From Euptelea pleiosperma (lineage: Eukaryota; Streptophyta; Magnoliopsida; Ranunculales; Eupteleaceae), in contig CM068543.1 in NCBI GenBank assembly GCA_035048495.1, positions 33,605,096 to 33,669,095 of the forward strand: a stretch of 64,000 nucleotides of DNA. Direction: 5' to 3'. The translations under genes were made by a program, and so were the position numbers. The first letter of the stretch is position 1, and every line of letters begins with the position of its first letter. The notes under the pieces are model-generated. The model searched no databases. It saw nothing but the letters and a program-made list of their open reading frames with translations, and had not been told where the DNA came from. Of the stretch, positions 46,441 through 58,744 are shown piece by piece.

Positions 46441-46764
46441 AACCTACCCTGAAGTTCACCTTATTTTAGGGTATCCTCAAATCCTACCCTAAAGTTTGGG
46501 TAGGATTTAGGGTGAGATTTTACAAACTTGTCCCCCTTTCTCTTCCCTCTTATTTATTAATTCTACCCAATGTTCCCTCCACATTTTCACTTAACGCCAC
46601 TTATGTCCTCATTTTATAATTTTTGCTATTTTTCTTCTTTTTCTATTGGTTTTTATATTTAGGGAAGGGTAGAGTTTAGGAATTAGAGAATTTTATAGTT
46701 TTAGGTAAGGGAGAATCTTTTCTACCCTACTTCAAGTGTTTAGGGTAGGGTAGGAGATGCTCTA
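46441..46764. repeat. CCCTACCC/GAGCATCTCC MITE, copy B
   Basis: Counterpart of 18,322-18,660 with only two TAGGG units at the right end and a deletion near 46,680. Confidence 0.55.
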
Positions 46765-47143
46765 AGGGTAGAGCTCGAAATTTCACCATTGCCAAAATAT
46801 TTCAAAATACATAATTAACGGGCCAGCCCCAGACTTATGATTTTAGCCAGGCCCATGACAAAATAATACAAGGGCACCCATTGTTCGAAATCTCAAGATC
46901 GGAGACTGAATCGGTGGGCTCTGATCCCAATCCGGATTGGTCCGATGCAGAATGGGATTGGCCCATCTCGCCCGAGACAAAGTGAGACTCCTTTGTGAAA
47001 CTGAAACAGTGATCATGGGCCGAGATAGAGTGTGGTTTGGATCAGATTGGTGGGCTCCGATCCCGATCCGGATCGCCGTTCTAGAACGGGATCGGCCAAG
47101 ACTTTGAACCATGAGGGCACCGTACCTTTCTTTTGCGACTCAG
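46765..47143. other. Upstream region of the DUF3326 gene
   Basis: Counterpart of 18,661-19,039; GATC/CCGATC-rich stretch at about 46,890-47,105. No gene. Confidence 0.4.
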
Positions 47144-47474
47144 GCTCCTGTTACAGGACACAATATAAGACACGTGGCACACTGTTAGAGGACTCTGACC
47201 GTATGGCTGTTTGGCCAATCCCTAAGTGGACCTGCAAACCAAAAATCAGCCTGATTAGTGAATTACAGGCGTTGGATTGGACTTATTTTCATGGGTTAAT
47301 CTCAACTGTGGGAATTTGAGCAGTATTTGAGGTACAAAGATCCAACGCCTAGAAAACACTAATGAAGCTGAATTTTGGTTTGTAGGTCCCACCTAGGGAT
47401 TGGCAAAACATCCATACGGTCAGAGTCCTCAAAGAATTTGCCACGTGGCTCATATTGTGTCCTGTAATCGGAGC
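47144..47474. repeat. Fold-back MITE with G-boxes, promoter of the complete DUF3326 gene
   Basis: Same element as 19,040-19,370. CACGTG cores lie at 47,171-47,176 and 47,442-47,447; the second is 248 bp upstream of the start codon. The promoter interval after it (47,475-47,694) has a CT/CA-rich leader and no clear TATA box. Confidence 0.75.
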
Positions 47475-47694
47475 GTGTCATTTTGGGGCGGTACCCTTCT
47501 TTTGCACATCAGGATGTAATTTGTTCGGCTAGTGATATGTCGTTGGCATATTTTGTTATTTTGAAGCATAAAGAGGGGTAAAGTAAATAAGCCCCCAACG
47601 AAATGATAAAAGGAGGGAAATATTATCTTCTTCCGTTGATAGAATCGTATGAAAGAGGAGGGAAAACGGCCGGAGAGGGCACACACACACACCG

Positions 47695-50600
47695 ATGGCA
47701 CTTCATCACAGCCGTCCGTTTCACTCTGTTGAACGAATTCTGGGACGTCGGTCACTTAACGCAATCACAAAAACCCTGTCACGGAATGAACTAAAAATTT
47801 CGTGCTCAAGTTCCTCTCACTCCAACAAGGTCAGTTAAGGTTTTCCTCTCTTCTCTTCTTGTTTTCTGTTAATATACACCAGGAGTAGAGTTTCTGATGT
47901 GCACTCTTGTAGGGCCCAGTTCCACAGGCCGTACACGAGTGTGATGATCGTTCCGACGGGCGTAGGTGCCTCCATTGGCGGATTTGCTGGAGATGCTCTA
48001 CCGGTTGCTCGGACCCTCGCCACCGTCGTTGATTGCCTCATTTCACATCCAAACGTCCGTCTCTCTCTCTCTCTCTCTCTTTTGTATTTTGTCTTTACCA
48101 AAATCGCTCTGAGTTTTTTTAAGGCTCTGTATGGTTTGTAAGGGCAAGAATCGTTTGAGAAAACTTTTCTAAGAGCTACCATAAAGTTTGATACAAACCA
48201 ATCCCCACAATGCCACGTGGCATATATTTCGGGCCCACTGACCCATGATAGTTTGGCCCACGCCTCAGCGAACATACACTAAAAATCAGCGTCATTGGTG
48301 ATTTACTAGCCGTTTTGATTTGAACATTGAACATTTTTCATCTTGGGTTCATGGGCCTGGTCATAACGCCTGTTTTAAAAAAAAAATTGATCAAAATCCA
48401 ATGACTAGAAATCCCCAACCAGGCTAATATTGAGTGTGTTGGGTCCAGCAAGGGGTGGGCCAAAACAATCATAGGGTCAATGGGGCCAAAAGAATGTGCC
48501 ACATGGCATTTTAAGGGATTTTTTGCATCGGACTTTTGATACAGAATGCTGTATCAAAGTCTCGACATAGGTGAAGCTGCAGCCTCTGTTTTTCAATCGA
48601 TCTAGGGGTCTGTTTGGAAGTTCATGATTTTTTTTTTTGAAGTACAAAATCTGAAAGAGGGACCTAAAAAGTGGTCTCGAGTCTAGAGTCTAGACTACCA
48701 AGCACAGGCCATAACAACTGAACTTGGACTGACCTCAGCTGGCCCCATCTTTTGGGCTTCCAAACAGCTCCTGATAATTGATAAAATTTTGTACAGCAGG
48801 GACCCAGCTCTATCCGTTCCAGTTCTCATTCTGAAATAGGTAGTTCCTGATCCCACCCAATAATGCCAGATTTCCCATTGGGTATTGGGTTATTTAGCTC
48901 GATGGACAAAATCAACCTGTAAATTACAAAAATATAGGTCAAGATAGATAAATAAAATACTTAAATCCTTGATTTGTTCCTCCCAAAATACTTAAAATTT
49001 CAGGACCCAGGTGTCCATGGGGTAACCTGCATCGGACCTTTTACTAATCGGGTTTAGACGGGTAGACCCGAACTGGACCTGATTTTAATCAGCTCCTATC
49101 AAATTGGATGCAGACCTACTAATTAGGCTCGGGCCTGTCAGTTACCCAGGTTAATTAAGTATCCGTTGGTACCCGTAAATCACTATTCTTTTCCCAATTT
49201 ATACCTTTTGTTTCAATTATTCTGAAATTACTAAACTACCTATGGATGTTATGAAACAATTTAGCAATACATAGGGTTAAACAAGTCATAAAAGTTCCGA
49301 AAATCACTAGATGGGCTTGAATATTAACATTATTCTTCTTGAACAGGTGCTTAATGCAGCAATGCTTTACTGGCCTATTCCAAACGTACTATATGTGGAA
49401 GGTCATGCACTTGACAGGTTTGCAGATGGGTCATGGGCACTCCAGCCGGTTCACCAAAATAAGGTGTGCTTCTAATCTCTTGTTTCCTGTTTTAGCCATT
49501 AGTACTTGTCATTACACCACATGGCCGAATAGTGTAGTGACAAATGTCTCTCCATGTTGTGCCATGTGTCATGAAATTAGAGGCAACTTATGATATGAAA
49601 GTTTAATAGGTGGGTTTGGTTCTTGATGCTGGAATTGAGGAAGAGCTTCGAATCCGCCATTTACAGGTGGCCGATGCAACAAGGGCTTCCTTAGGATTGC
49701 CTGTTGTGGAATATATTGTCACAGACACCCCTTTACAGGTAATCCAAATCTATTTCAGTTAACGTATATTATTTGGTGACACAATCACTTTTTACATTTT
49801 TTTCAGTTGGTTTACGTGGAGATCGGTTTCCTTCCGGTACATTGGTAACTCTTAGATACTAAAAAAGCAGATTTATTGAGAAAAGTGATTATATACATGT
49901 CTGCATTTCATTCGTGAAACTCACTTGTCTCACTACCAATTGTTTACTCTAGTTACTACTCCCTCGTACAAGTCAATATGTCCACTTGGAACTCCTTTTA
50001 GTTTTTCAATACCCACCAAATTAACTCATTAGGGAATCAATCATATACACTATCTGAGTTAATAAAGACTATGTGAAGATTCTTCCTCTTTTCTCGAAAC
50101 TTCTCGATTAATTGTCTAACTAAGCAATAGTCCTGAAGATTGACCACCCTGGCATGAAGCCAAATTAGTTATTTGATATCCTTGTTTCTTGTTTGGATTT
50201 ACGTATACTAATAGATGTAATGTGTATCCTATTATACATCTTACTTAATACTATTTTATTAATTTTCATAATTATAATTAAAAAAAAAATCATCTAACCA
50301 AGTTGTATATCAGCTGAAGCCTAATAACATATAATTACATGAAGGCTAAACAATCATGTTTTGGGTGAAAACAGAAGAATTTGTGGTTTTCAAAACTTTT
50401 GGTTTCATTACGTTAAAAACAAAAAAACATAGCTTCAAATTTTGTGTAATTTGATCAAAGATCCGTAGATTTAATGCATTTACACACATTTAGTCTAAAT
50501 CTAACCTAAATTTACAACAAAAACCACGCTAGTGACTAAAATAAAATAAAATTTACGGGCTGTTTTGAGTCTTTGGACCAAATATTTTGCGCCAGAAAAA

Positions 50601-53600
50601 ATATTCTTGAAAGCTTTTTTTATGCAGAAAATATCATTTTACGGTGCAGAAATGGCAATCCTACAGCCCTTTACCTTTTCGCATATGAAATTCCTAATTA
50701 GAATGCTTAAATCTTCTTTCTACCTCAATCCAAGATGTTTTGATCTTCAAAACTTAGTTCAATGTGATTTCAACCTGAAAAATCTACGAAAGAGGTAGGA
50801 GATTGCAAGGAATGTAGAGAAGGGAGTTTGAGAGTACAAGTTTGAGTGTTTTGTCGACATGTTCCCATTATGTTGACAGAAATATTACACTTTTTATATG
50901 AAAAATGTAAATGTTTATGTATGTTTCATTTAATGCCATATTCCCGAAACATTCTGAATTGTTATAACAGAAAAATACTGAAATATTATTAAGTATTTTA
51001 TTCCAGTTATGGTTCCTGTTGGTATCCCTTGAAATGAAAATTTTTCGGCTGAAATATTAGTAATATGTTGAAAATTGGTGCCAAGATTCTAGGTCATTAG
51101 TATCAGTGTACAATCTCGTAGTATCAACCAAATGACTACGTTTTTATTTGTTGGGCTACATTCTCTTGTTCATGGGAACTTTGTCAGATATTTTGTGAAA
51201 TTTAGAGCTTGAATCAGTTCTTTTATGAAACTCATAAGCATCAAAGATCCTCAGACAGTTTCCTCTACATATATCTTTAGAAGAATACTGAGTTTCAATA
51301 CCAAGACTGAAAATAGCTTGAAATGCACCCATGGGCTCTGGATGATTAGGGCAGGAATATTTACCGTTATGGCCTAAGATTCAACATCTTTTACAGGTTG
51401 AGATTTGGGTTGATCCAAAATGTGGGAAATCAACAGGCAGGATTAAGCACCCTGATTCACTACTGAGAGCAGTAGAAACTTTAGTTAACTGCTCACAAGT
51501 GAATGCCGTTGCAGTGGTGGGACGCTTTCCGGATTATTTACCGTTATGGCCTAAGATTCAACATCTTTTACAGGTTGAGATTTGGGTTGATCCAAAATGT
51601 GGGAAATCAACAGGCAGGATTAAGCACCCTGATTCACTACTGAGAGCAGTAGAAACTTTAGTTAACTGCTCACAAGTGAATGCCGTTGCAGTGGTGGGAC
51701 GCTTTCCGGATGATGATATTAACGAAATGGAAGACTATCGACAGGGGAAGGTAAGGTCCATGTTGGGTTTGGGTTCTATCCCATTTTTGTGCTGCCTATT
51801 TTGAAGATAACCTCTCCCCTAATCATTCTGGTTGAAATGTGTTTAAATATATTTAATTACCGCATGAAAGAATGCTGCATGACATAGAATGATTCAATAG
51901 TGTGCTCTGAATATGGTATGGTTTGAGCCGTGGTGTGGTGTGTTGTATGGCCTCCCATCATGAGCTATATAACATGTTGCATTTTATGCGGCTTTACCAT
52001 GGAAATACTTATGAGTAGGAAACTTCCATTGAACCTATCAAAACGTAATTAAGAAAATGATCTCTTGCTATCTGGGAATGGTGAGGATCAAAGCTAGACC
52101 GTTTGCAGTATTTGCTAGTTTAAGCCTGGGTAACATTCCTCATCATGCTCTTTGTGCTGCAGGGTATAGATTTGGTGGCAGGAGTGGAGGCAGTTATAAG
52201 TCATCTAGTAGTTAAGGAGTTCCAGATTCCTTGTGCACATGCGCCTGCACTATCACCTCTTCCCCTAAGCTCATCTTTATGCCCAAGATCAGCCGCCGAG
52301 GAGGTCAGTCGAGTTTTTATTTGAAAATCAGAGATATCACCTTGACCCTTAGATATCTTGGTTACGAACCAACATATTGATTCATTCTTGAAAGTTTTTA
52401 TTAAAACCTTTGGATATTAATTTTGTCATGACAACACCATCTGAATATTTAAGGCTCCTCTTTCTCTTGTTAATATAGCTAATAATAATACCATCCAAAC
52501 ATTTCACCTACTCTCTTCAGGGTTTTACTGTATAAATTCCCTTTGAACACTTGGACCTTTTTTCTAAATAAGTTTTTCTTAAACATTTTTCTAGTCTAGT
52601 CTAATTAGACAGACTCCTTTGGTGGTTGATTCCTGCAACCATCAGCTACATAACAGCTAGTAGGTCAAGAAACTTCTAAAAAACACTTTAGGAACTTACC
52701 AAGATTTACAAAGACTTATCGATTCTTTCATGTATTGGCTACAAACCATGGAGGATGCTTTTGACATTCGAGATGTCATTCACAGTTTCAAACTAGCCCG
52801 CAAAATAAATAAATAAACGAATAATTATCATGACATGACTCTAGAGTTTTATTTTGTTGACCATGAACGATAAATTTTGTATCATTTGTAGAAAAATAAA
52901 AAGGTAGGGAGGAGAGCTCCTATCTAGAAGAATTTTTTAAATACACAGGACTAAGGAAACAATTCCCCAATGTGTAACACTATTCTATGTACCCCTGCTT
53001 TGGCTAGAGAGTCCACCATGTCTCTAGAGTTCCATTATTATAAATCATCATCATCGTGATAAGCTTTATCCCAACGATATGGGTTGGCTACACAAATCCT
53101 GTTCCTCCAATCAAGGTTTAAAAACTTCGAGTTGACCAAAATTGACCAAGTCGACTTGAGTCAGTCATGGATTGGGATGAGTTTCAATTATGTCTTAGTA
53201 TTTTCAGAATCCAAGATAATCCATGCAAGATATTTCCTATTCCATCCCTATAAAGTTCAGGAAAGAAGAAGCTTGTGTTTGTACTCTGGTAAAATGTCTG
53301 ATATTTAATTTATCACTTACCAAAACATTAGAGGAAACACCATAGGATGCGGTAAAGGTGCCATTAATGTAAAAGCAAAAATTGTAACCTGCTTCAGAAA
53401 CAGAGATATGAGAATTACATATTTTCACTAGTATTGGAAAATTAAATAAAGAAAACAATGTAAGTTGCAGTTGAAAGAAGTGAGTTGAAGAATCTTTGGA
53501 TTACCTGTAGAAAGAAGCTGGGTTATAGACGATGAAGTCTAATCGTGGTTATGATGGAGTCAGAGAAAACCTTACAGTGATGCCATCGCCGATGATAAGG

Positions 53601-55126
53601 AATATGATATGGCCGACACACTAGATTTGTTAACTTTGGTTACTTTGCCGCTGTTATAATTGAAGACGTGAAGCTTGATAGAGGAATGTAATGGACTTAT
53701 TGGGTTGTAATTTTCTGATTTAATTCTTTAAATCATTGACCAAAACTTGACAGACTTTTTTAATTTTGAAAGTCGCCAAGTGCAATCACTACTGTGTTCT
53801 GTGCGTGACAAAAGAATCATTCACCAGGTTGTATAACTTGAACATTCAAAGATAGAAGAAAAAGAGCACCATTGGAAACATGGCATCAACTGCTCTGGAA
53901 AATAATGGGGGGTGGGGTGGGGTGGGGGGGACTATAGGAAAGATCAACCTTACATACAGATTTTGCTTTGATCCCATCAACCGCAGAAGAGTTGTAATGT
54001 AAAAACATGGAGCCAAGATGTTTAGGTCCCCAACATGTTTTTCTCTCAAATCTCTAAACAAGCATTTCTGAGCTTTCCAGTAACATCATATGACTGATAC
54101 ACAAGAATACTATTTATATTTATGTACCAAATAATATTAAAACACGAGAGAAGAAAGGAAACATATAGATCATGGTTTTCCCTATTTTTGTATTGACATG
54201 CATGTATGTCATGTTTCGTATCTTGCTTGTCCAAGATAACTTTATTTTGAATGAAGTGTCCCATGAAATATATCCCTAGGAATGTATATCGTTTTGAAAA
54301 AGTGTACCTTTTATTTGCTGTGTAACAGATAGGATATACCTTCTTGCCATGCGTGCTTGCTGGGTTAAGTAGTGCACCCCAATATGTAGTCAGGAACTCT
54401 GGGTCCCCAGAGCAAGGTTGCATATTGGCTAGTGACGTTGACAGTGTAATTCTTCCCATTGATGCTTGTGGTGGTGAGGGTACTCTTGCTTTCTCAAGAA
54501 GCTCAAGAAATAAGGTAAAATGCATTAGACTCCATCTCCAAGTTCTTCCCGTCATTAGTAGGAACATTGTCTGGCTGCACACAGAAATAGCAGACAAATC
54601 CACACTTTGGGTTTCCTGTTTTATAGGTAAAAGGAGGAAATTGTTGAAAAACTGGATGCATCAAACCTGTAGTAGTGCAACTTGTTTTCGCTCGTTGAAT
54701 CCAACTGTCCTCTTTGCACATTTTGCTATGAAAAGTTTGTTGAGTCTGTCTTTGGTGTGGAAAGAGTAACACTGATTCTGTCACAGCCTTTGATAATCGC
54801 TGTGGAGGAGAACCAAACAGTTCTCGATGATACACCCAATAAGCTCGGGATCGAAGCGGTATGCATTACATCATTTGCCTGTCCTTTTGATATCTTTTTG
54901 CCTTTAGTATTTGATTCTGTAAGCATTTGGGAGTGAAAAAAAATGGGAATCTCATCTGCAGGTCAGGGTCTCAAATTATTGGGAAGGTATTGGTTTCGTT
55001 GCAGCTCACAAGGCTGGAGTAGACCCAAAATCACTTCGAAGAAATGGAATTAAAAACATTAGATGCACTTCTGTCCTGCCCTCTTGTAACAATTATGTAG
55101 CTTCCAGTGCTGCATCCATTGTGTGA
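47695..55126 (+). CDS. DUF3326 family protein, nine exons, putatively organelle-targeted
   Basis: Exons: 47,695-47,829; 47,920-48,054; 49,347-49,463; 49,610-49,738; 51,574-51,750 (a second identical acceptor lies at 51,397); 52,163-52,303; 54,329-54,514; 54,787-54,858; 54,962-55,126 with TGA. Each is a whole number of codons; introns are GT-AG and phase 0. The product is 418 residues, or 477 if the first exon-5 acceptor is used. Exon 1 (45 residues, MALHHSRPFH, rich in Ser/Arg/Asn, almost no acid) looks like a transit peptide. Recognisable blocks: MIVPTGVGASIGG, GDALPVARTLATVVDCL, LNAAMLYWPIPN, LVLDAGIEEELRIRH, VAVVGRFPDDD, PCAHAPAL, DVDSVILPIDACGGEG, NYWEGIGFVAAHKAGVDP. I recognise this as the DUF3326 family of plants and cyanobacteria; its molecular function is not known to me. 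Exon bounds are my own prediction from splice signals. Confidence 0.88.
48185..48533. repeat. Fold-back MITE in intron 2 (copy B)
   Basis: Counterpart of 20,104-20,453: GTTTGATACAAA outer word, GCCACGTGGC, GGGCCCACTGACCC at the left; GGGTCAATGGGGCC and GCCACATGGC at the right. Confidence 0.65.
51359..51712 (+). repeat. Exact 177-bp tandem duplication over exon 5
   Basis: The block from about 51,359 (TTACCGTTATGGCCTAAG) to 51,535 is repeated without a visible difference to about 51,712. It contains the last 35-38 bases of intron 4 with the acceptor TTTTACAG, plus the first 46 codons of exon 5. The period is 177 (59 codons), so the frame is kept; the intron piece between the exon copies is open and would encode YLPLWPKIQHLLQ. 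Splicing to the second acceptor gives the normal protein. Confidence 0.9.
53038..53105. repeat. Short SINE-like (Au-type) fragment in intron 6
   Basis: ATCATCATCATCG...GCTTTATCCCAACGATATGGGTTGGCTACACAAATCCTG resembles the reverse of the conserved 3' part of plant Au SINEs. Only this part is recognisable; no box A/B promoter is seen. Confidence 0.35.
53907..53930 (+). other. G-quadruplex-type tract in intron 6
   Basis: A G6-T-G4-T-G4-T-G7 tract on the plus (sense) strand, in intron 6 of the DUF3326 gene. Four long G runs with single-base loops meet the usual sequence rule for a very stable quadruplex in the DNA or the pre-mRNA. Confidence 0.7.
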
Positions 55127-55535
55127 TCAACGATGTTCCTTTTGAGTTTATTGTTGCTTGTATCGACAAGGTTTCATTTTGTAGATGATGTTTGCACACA
55201 AAAAATAATAACAAAGAAGGAATTTTTTTTTTAATCATTAACCAGGAACATGCTATAATGATTATCATTTGCCTATTCACGGCGACTGTGATGAAAAACC
55301 CTCTAAACATTGTTCTAATCTAAGTCTAATAGTACCATGGACGAAAGAAAAGATTGCTGTTGCACCGGGTAAGCATAGTTTTTTCATGAGATGAGTAACT
55401 CAAAGGTGCAAACGTGTTTTGAATCCAAGACCTGTGAATCAACAATACAGGCCCTTACCAAATCAGAGAAGTAGGCGTTTGGAATATCATATAAGATTTT
55501 TGTTGTTGGGTTGTCTATATTGTTTCATTTAGGCT
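55127..55535. other. 3' flank of the DUF3326 gene
   Basis: Likely 3' UTR and terminator region. No clear AATAAA was found; the T-rich/A-rich stretch near 55,200-55,240 is a possible polyadenylation area. Confidence 0.35.
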
Positions 55536-55808
55536 AAATCTAGTTGATAAAATTCTGCATGCCAATGCCATGGTTGGGTGAGAAGCTATCTCCTACTTTA
55601 TAATATAACATAACTCTGCCATTGTTGAGCTTGGATGGTGTGCAAATCTAGTTGTTTAAATTCTGCATGCAAATGCTATGGTTGGGTGAGAAGCTATCTC
55701 CTACTTTATAATATAACATCTCCGCCATTGTCGAGCTTGGACGGTGTGTAAATCTAGTTGATTAAGTTCTGTATGCCAATGCCATGGTTGGTTGAGAAGC
55801 TATCTCCA
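55536..55808. repeat. Tandem repeat, about 107-bp period, 2.5 copies
   Basis: The word AAATCTAGTTG recurs at 55,536, 55,644 and 55,750, each followed by TTCTG(C/T)ATGC..ATG(C/G)..ATGGTTGG and GAGAAGCTATCTCC. The first two units also share the rest (TACTTTATAATATAACAT..GCCATTGT.GAGCTTGGA.GGTGTG). Copies differ at several bases. Confidence 0.8.
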
Positions 55809-56499
55809 AATAAATAACTCCACCATTGTCTGGAGCCGAAAAGAGCAAAATTATAAAAATTTCACTAGATGATGATTTGAACCAACATAAACTAAGGATT
55901 TTAGAACATTAGATGGATCACAATTTTGACATCGAAGTAAACTAAGGATTCATGTTGCTCACCCTAGCAGGCTGGGATAAGGTGTATGATGATGATGATC
56001 AAAATACCCTTGTAAAGAAGGCAAGTTTGCTTAAGAAGCAAGGCTAATTTGATAAGCAACAATGCATAAAGAACTCATGCACCAATGCGCGTCAAAATAG
56101 AAACGAGCATAATAAAATAAATCAAGGGGGTGATTATACGAAAATAAATGCGCACTAAGGGACAATTTTACCAAAATGCCTCACATGGAAGGGTAGTACT
56201 CTCATTTGACAATTGAAAAACGAGGTCAAATGACTGGATCAGGAAAATGTGGTCTTTCCACAAGATGATGAAAAATACCCACAATTAGGTCATAAAAGCA
56301 TTTTGGAAAAACTGAAAATACCTGGACACGAAGGGGAAAAGACAAACATGGCAATTTGGCCGGGCTTTGCCAAAAATGAAAACCCAGGCCTAGCCTGTAG
56401 CCCGGAATATGGTCGGGCCTACGGGCTTGGTCACGGTCCGGGCATGTAGCAAGCTGTAGCTTAATCCAAAACTTTAGTCTAGCACCATCTATGTTACTC
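55809..56499. other. Intergenic, GGGCC-rich repeat fragment
   Basis: No gene. 55,970-56,000 (GCTGGGATAAGGTGTATGATG) resembles the tail of an Au-type SINE. 56,345-56,450 is a GGCAATTTGGCCGGGC... GGTCCGGGCATG stretch related to 58,920-59,110. Confidence 0.35.
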
Positions 56500-56740
56500 A
56501 TTGCTGCCATATGGGCCCACTGACCGCATGGATATTTAGCCTACCCCTTGGTGGATATGCACACCAAAAATCACCATGATTGGTAATCTCTACTTATTAG
56601 ATTTTAGTACTTTTTTATCTGTTATTCTTGCCGTTGAATTCAACCACTTTTTTGAGTACCAAACCAACGTCTAAAACTTGTCAAACAAGCTGATTTCTTG
56701 AATGAATCTGTACCAAGGGGTGGGATAAAAACATGGGAAA
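56500..56740. repeat. Fold-back MITE of the CACGTGGC-related family, diverged
   Basis: The left side has GGGCCCACTGACCGCATGG and ACACCAAAAATCACCATGAT; the right side has AACAAGCTGATTTCTTGAAT and ACCAAGGGGTGGGATAAAAACATGG. The order matches 20,104-20,453, but the outer ends are lost. Confidence 0.45.
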
Positions 56741-58740
56741 ATTACTGTACGGTCCCTTTTTACAAAAATACGGACTATCAAGTCTCCTATACAAAACTAT
56801 AGACACTTTAGTTGAAATATCTGCCTATTAAGGTCTTATTTTAACTTACCATCCATTTTTGTCTGAAATACCCATACTACCCTCCAGCTAGTCTGCATGA
56901 ATTGATTTGCAACAACTTGATTTGAGGTGTGACTGCCGCACAGAAATAGTACGTTAGCCTCAATATCTTCAACGAGTTTCCCTCAATTTCTATCCTCTAT
57001 AGCTCAAGCAGTGGAATTTCCCTCAATTTCCTTCCTCAACTATGATCCAAGGTGAAGACGAATGTGATGCCATGTTCTTCGAACTTTCTTAGAACTTCAA
57101 AGAAGGTAGCTAAAAAATGATAATGGTGAAGAAGGTGATGCCTGTTTAAAGCGTATGTATTAATCCATGAAGGTGATGCCGGTTTGAAGCTTATGTTAAG
57201 AAAGAAGACGGTTTGAAACTCATGTTAAAAAAGAATGACATTGTTACAAGCATGTAATTTGTTCCATCCTTAGTATATCTCCTTGACCTCTTTGGTGGGC
57301 TGGTCATTCGACTTTTGCTTTTCAATGATTGATAAGGTGTAGGTGAATGGGTAGCAGTAGAATTTTAATGGAAATTGGTAGAATCAGTACCATTTTCAAC
57401 TAGATCTTTATTTATCCAAAAATAAAAAATTATGCAGAAAATTGAATTAGTGAGCATCTGGCATTAGGCCTACTCACCATCCTCCATGAGTGTTTTTTGT
57501 TTTATTGCATAGATAACATCCATGGATGATTGGGCTCAAATGCCATAGAGGTAGTTAACTTCGATACTTTCCCTAATTGTAGTATTACAAAATCAGTCAA
57601 AGAATCATTAATTTATTTTATAGCCAATCTCAATTAATGCAATCAAAACTAAGCAGAGTTACTACAATTCTAGCTCTGATCAAGCATCATTCCATGTTGA
57701 AGCATTGCCAATCAATAGATTAGAATCTAAGTTAGCAAATCCAATTATCTTTGAACAAACTATAGTCATTGTTTTGTGCATTTTCTTTTCATATCCTGGA
57801 CTATCCGAGAGTAAAGGTGATTCAGCAGCTGCTGCAGTTGCAATGTGTTTATGGTGGCGTCATCTTATTGTTTAAGCTTCTGATATGGTCATCCACAATT
57901 GTTCCCAACTGTTGCACTAATTTTCATGAAAATGGTATTATTTCTACCAATTTTCATGAAATGGTATTCACCTACACCTTAACAATCATCTCAAGGCCAG
58001 AGAAGCTTAAACTTGAAAATTAGTGAAAAATGACCTTAAAAAATAGACTTCAAAGGTTTTTTCTTCTTCCTTCGGATTTCTCCTTCTTCCTCTCTTCTTC
58101 CATTCTTCTCTTCTTCGTTTCGTTATGTTATTGTCTAAAAAACGAACTTCAACAACGGACGTCAAGGGTTTTCTCTTCTCCCTCCGGATTTATCTTCTTC
58201 TTCACCTCTTCCTCTCTTCTTCTCTTCTTCGTTTTGTTTTGTTAAGTCGGTATTTTATTTCAAGTTTGAGTATAGAGTTCAAACTGGTTGAACCAACACC
58301 ATTTTAATTTCAGTGAATTAGTTGAACCAGTAACAATGGTGAAACGGATGTCAAAAGTTTTTCAAAGGGATTAATTCTTCAAGGGTCGTAAACGAGGAAT
58401 TGTACCATTGTCAGTCAAGGATAAGGGTATTGTCGTCTTTTTCTTCTGATTTAAAATATATTTATTGTAAAAGTAACCAAAGAAAACTTATTGGTCAATC
58501 TTTTGATAAAGTAATATTAAATGGAACAAAAATTTTTCCTACGGCTTGAATGGTCGAGTCGTGCGTACATTATAGACTTTTTGGTACTTTTCGCTAAAAA
58601 CATCGTCACGGTCAGTATGATTAGACATGAACTTCGGACAAAAATGGTGCTGGCTTATGTTATATTTGTGTTCACAAAAATTAATCAGCATGATTAGACA
58701 CAAACTTCGGACATTTACATCTTCACAGGCAAAATGTTTG
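56741..58740. other. Intergenic, no gene recognised
   Basis: 2 kb of low-complexity and anonymous DNA. TTCTTC-rich stretches (58,060-58,240) occur as two similar blocks around TTCAA(A/C)..TTTTCTTCT and give chance open frames; no protein family is recognisable. Confidence 0.4.
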
Positions 58741-58744
58741 ACAC

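Larger units (their letters stand above)
46227..51032 (+). repeat. Segmental tandem duplication, copy B
   Basis: Corresponds to 18,101-31,317 without the copia element. It contains the LINE 3' end (46,227-46,440), the CCCTACCC MITE, the fold-back MITE, the promoter, exons 1-4 and half of intron 4. Beyond 51,032 the sequence continues only in this copy. The insertion site of the copia element is empty (near 48,720). Confidence 0.9.

Noticed and set aside
54046..54835. Minus-strand frames of 110-185 codons
   Set aside because: They overlap exon 7 and exon 8 of the DUF3326 gene in antisense and show no family match.
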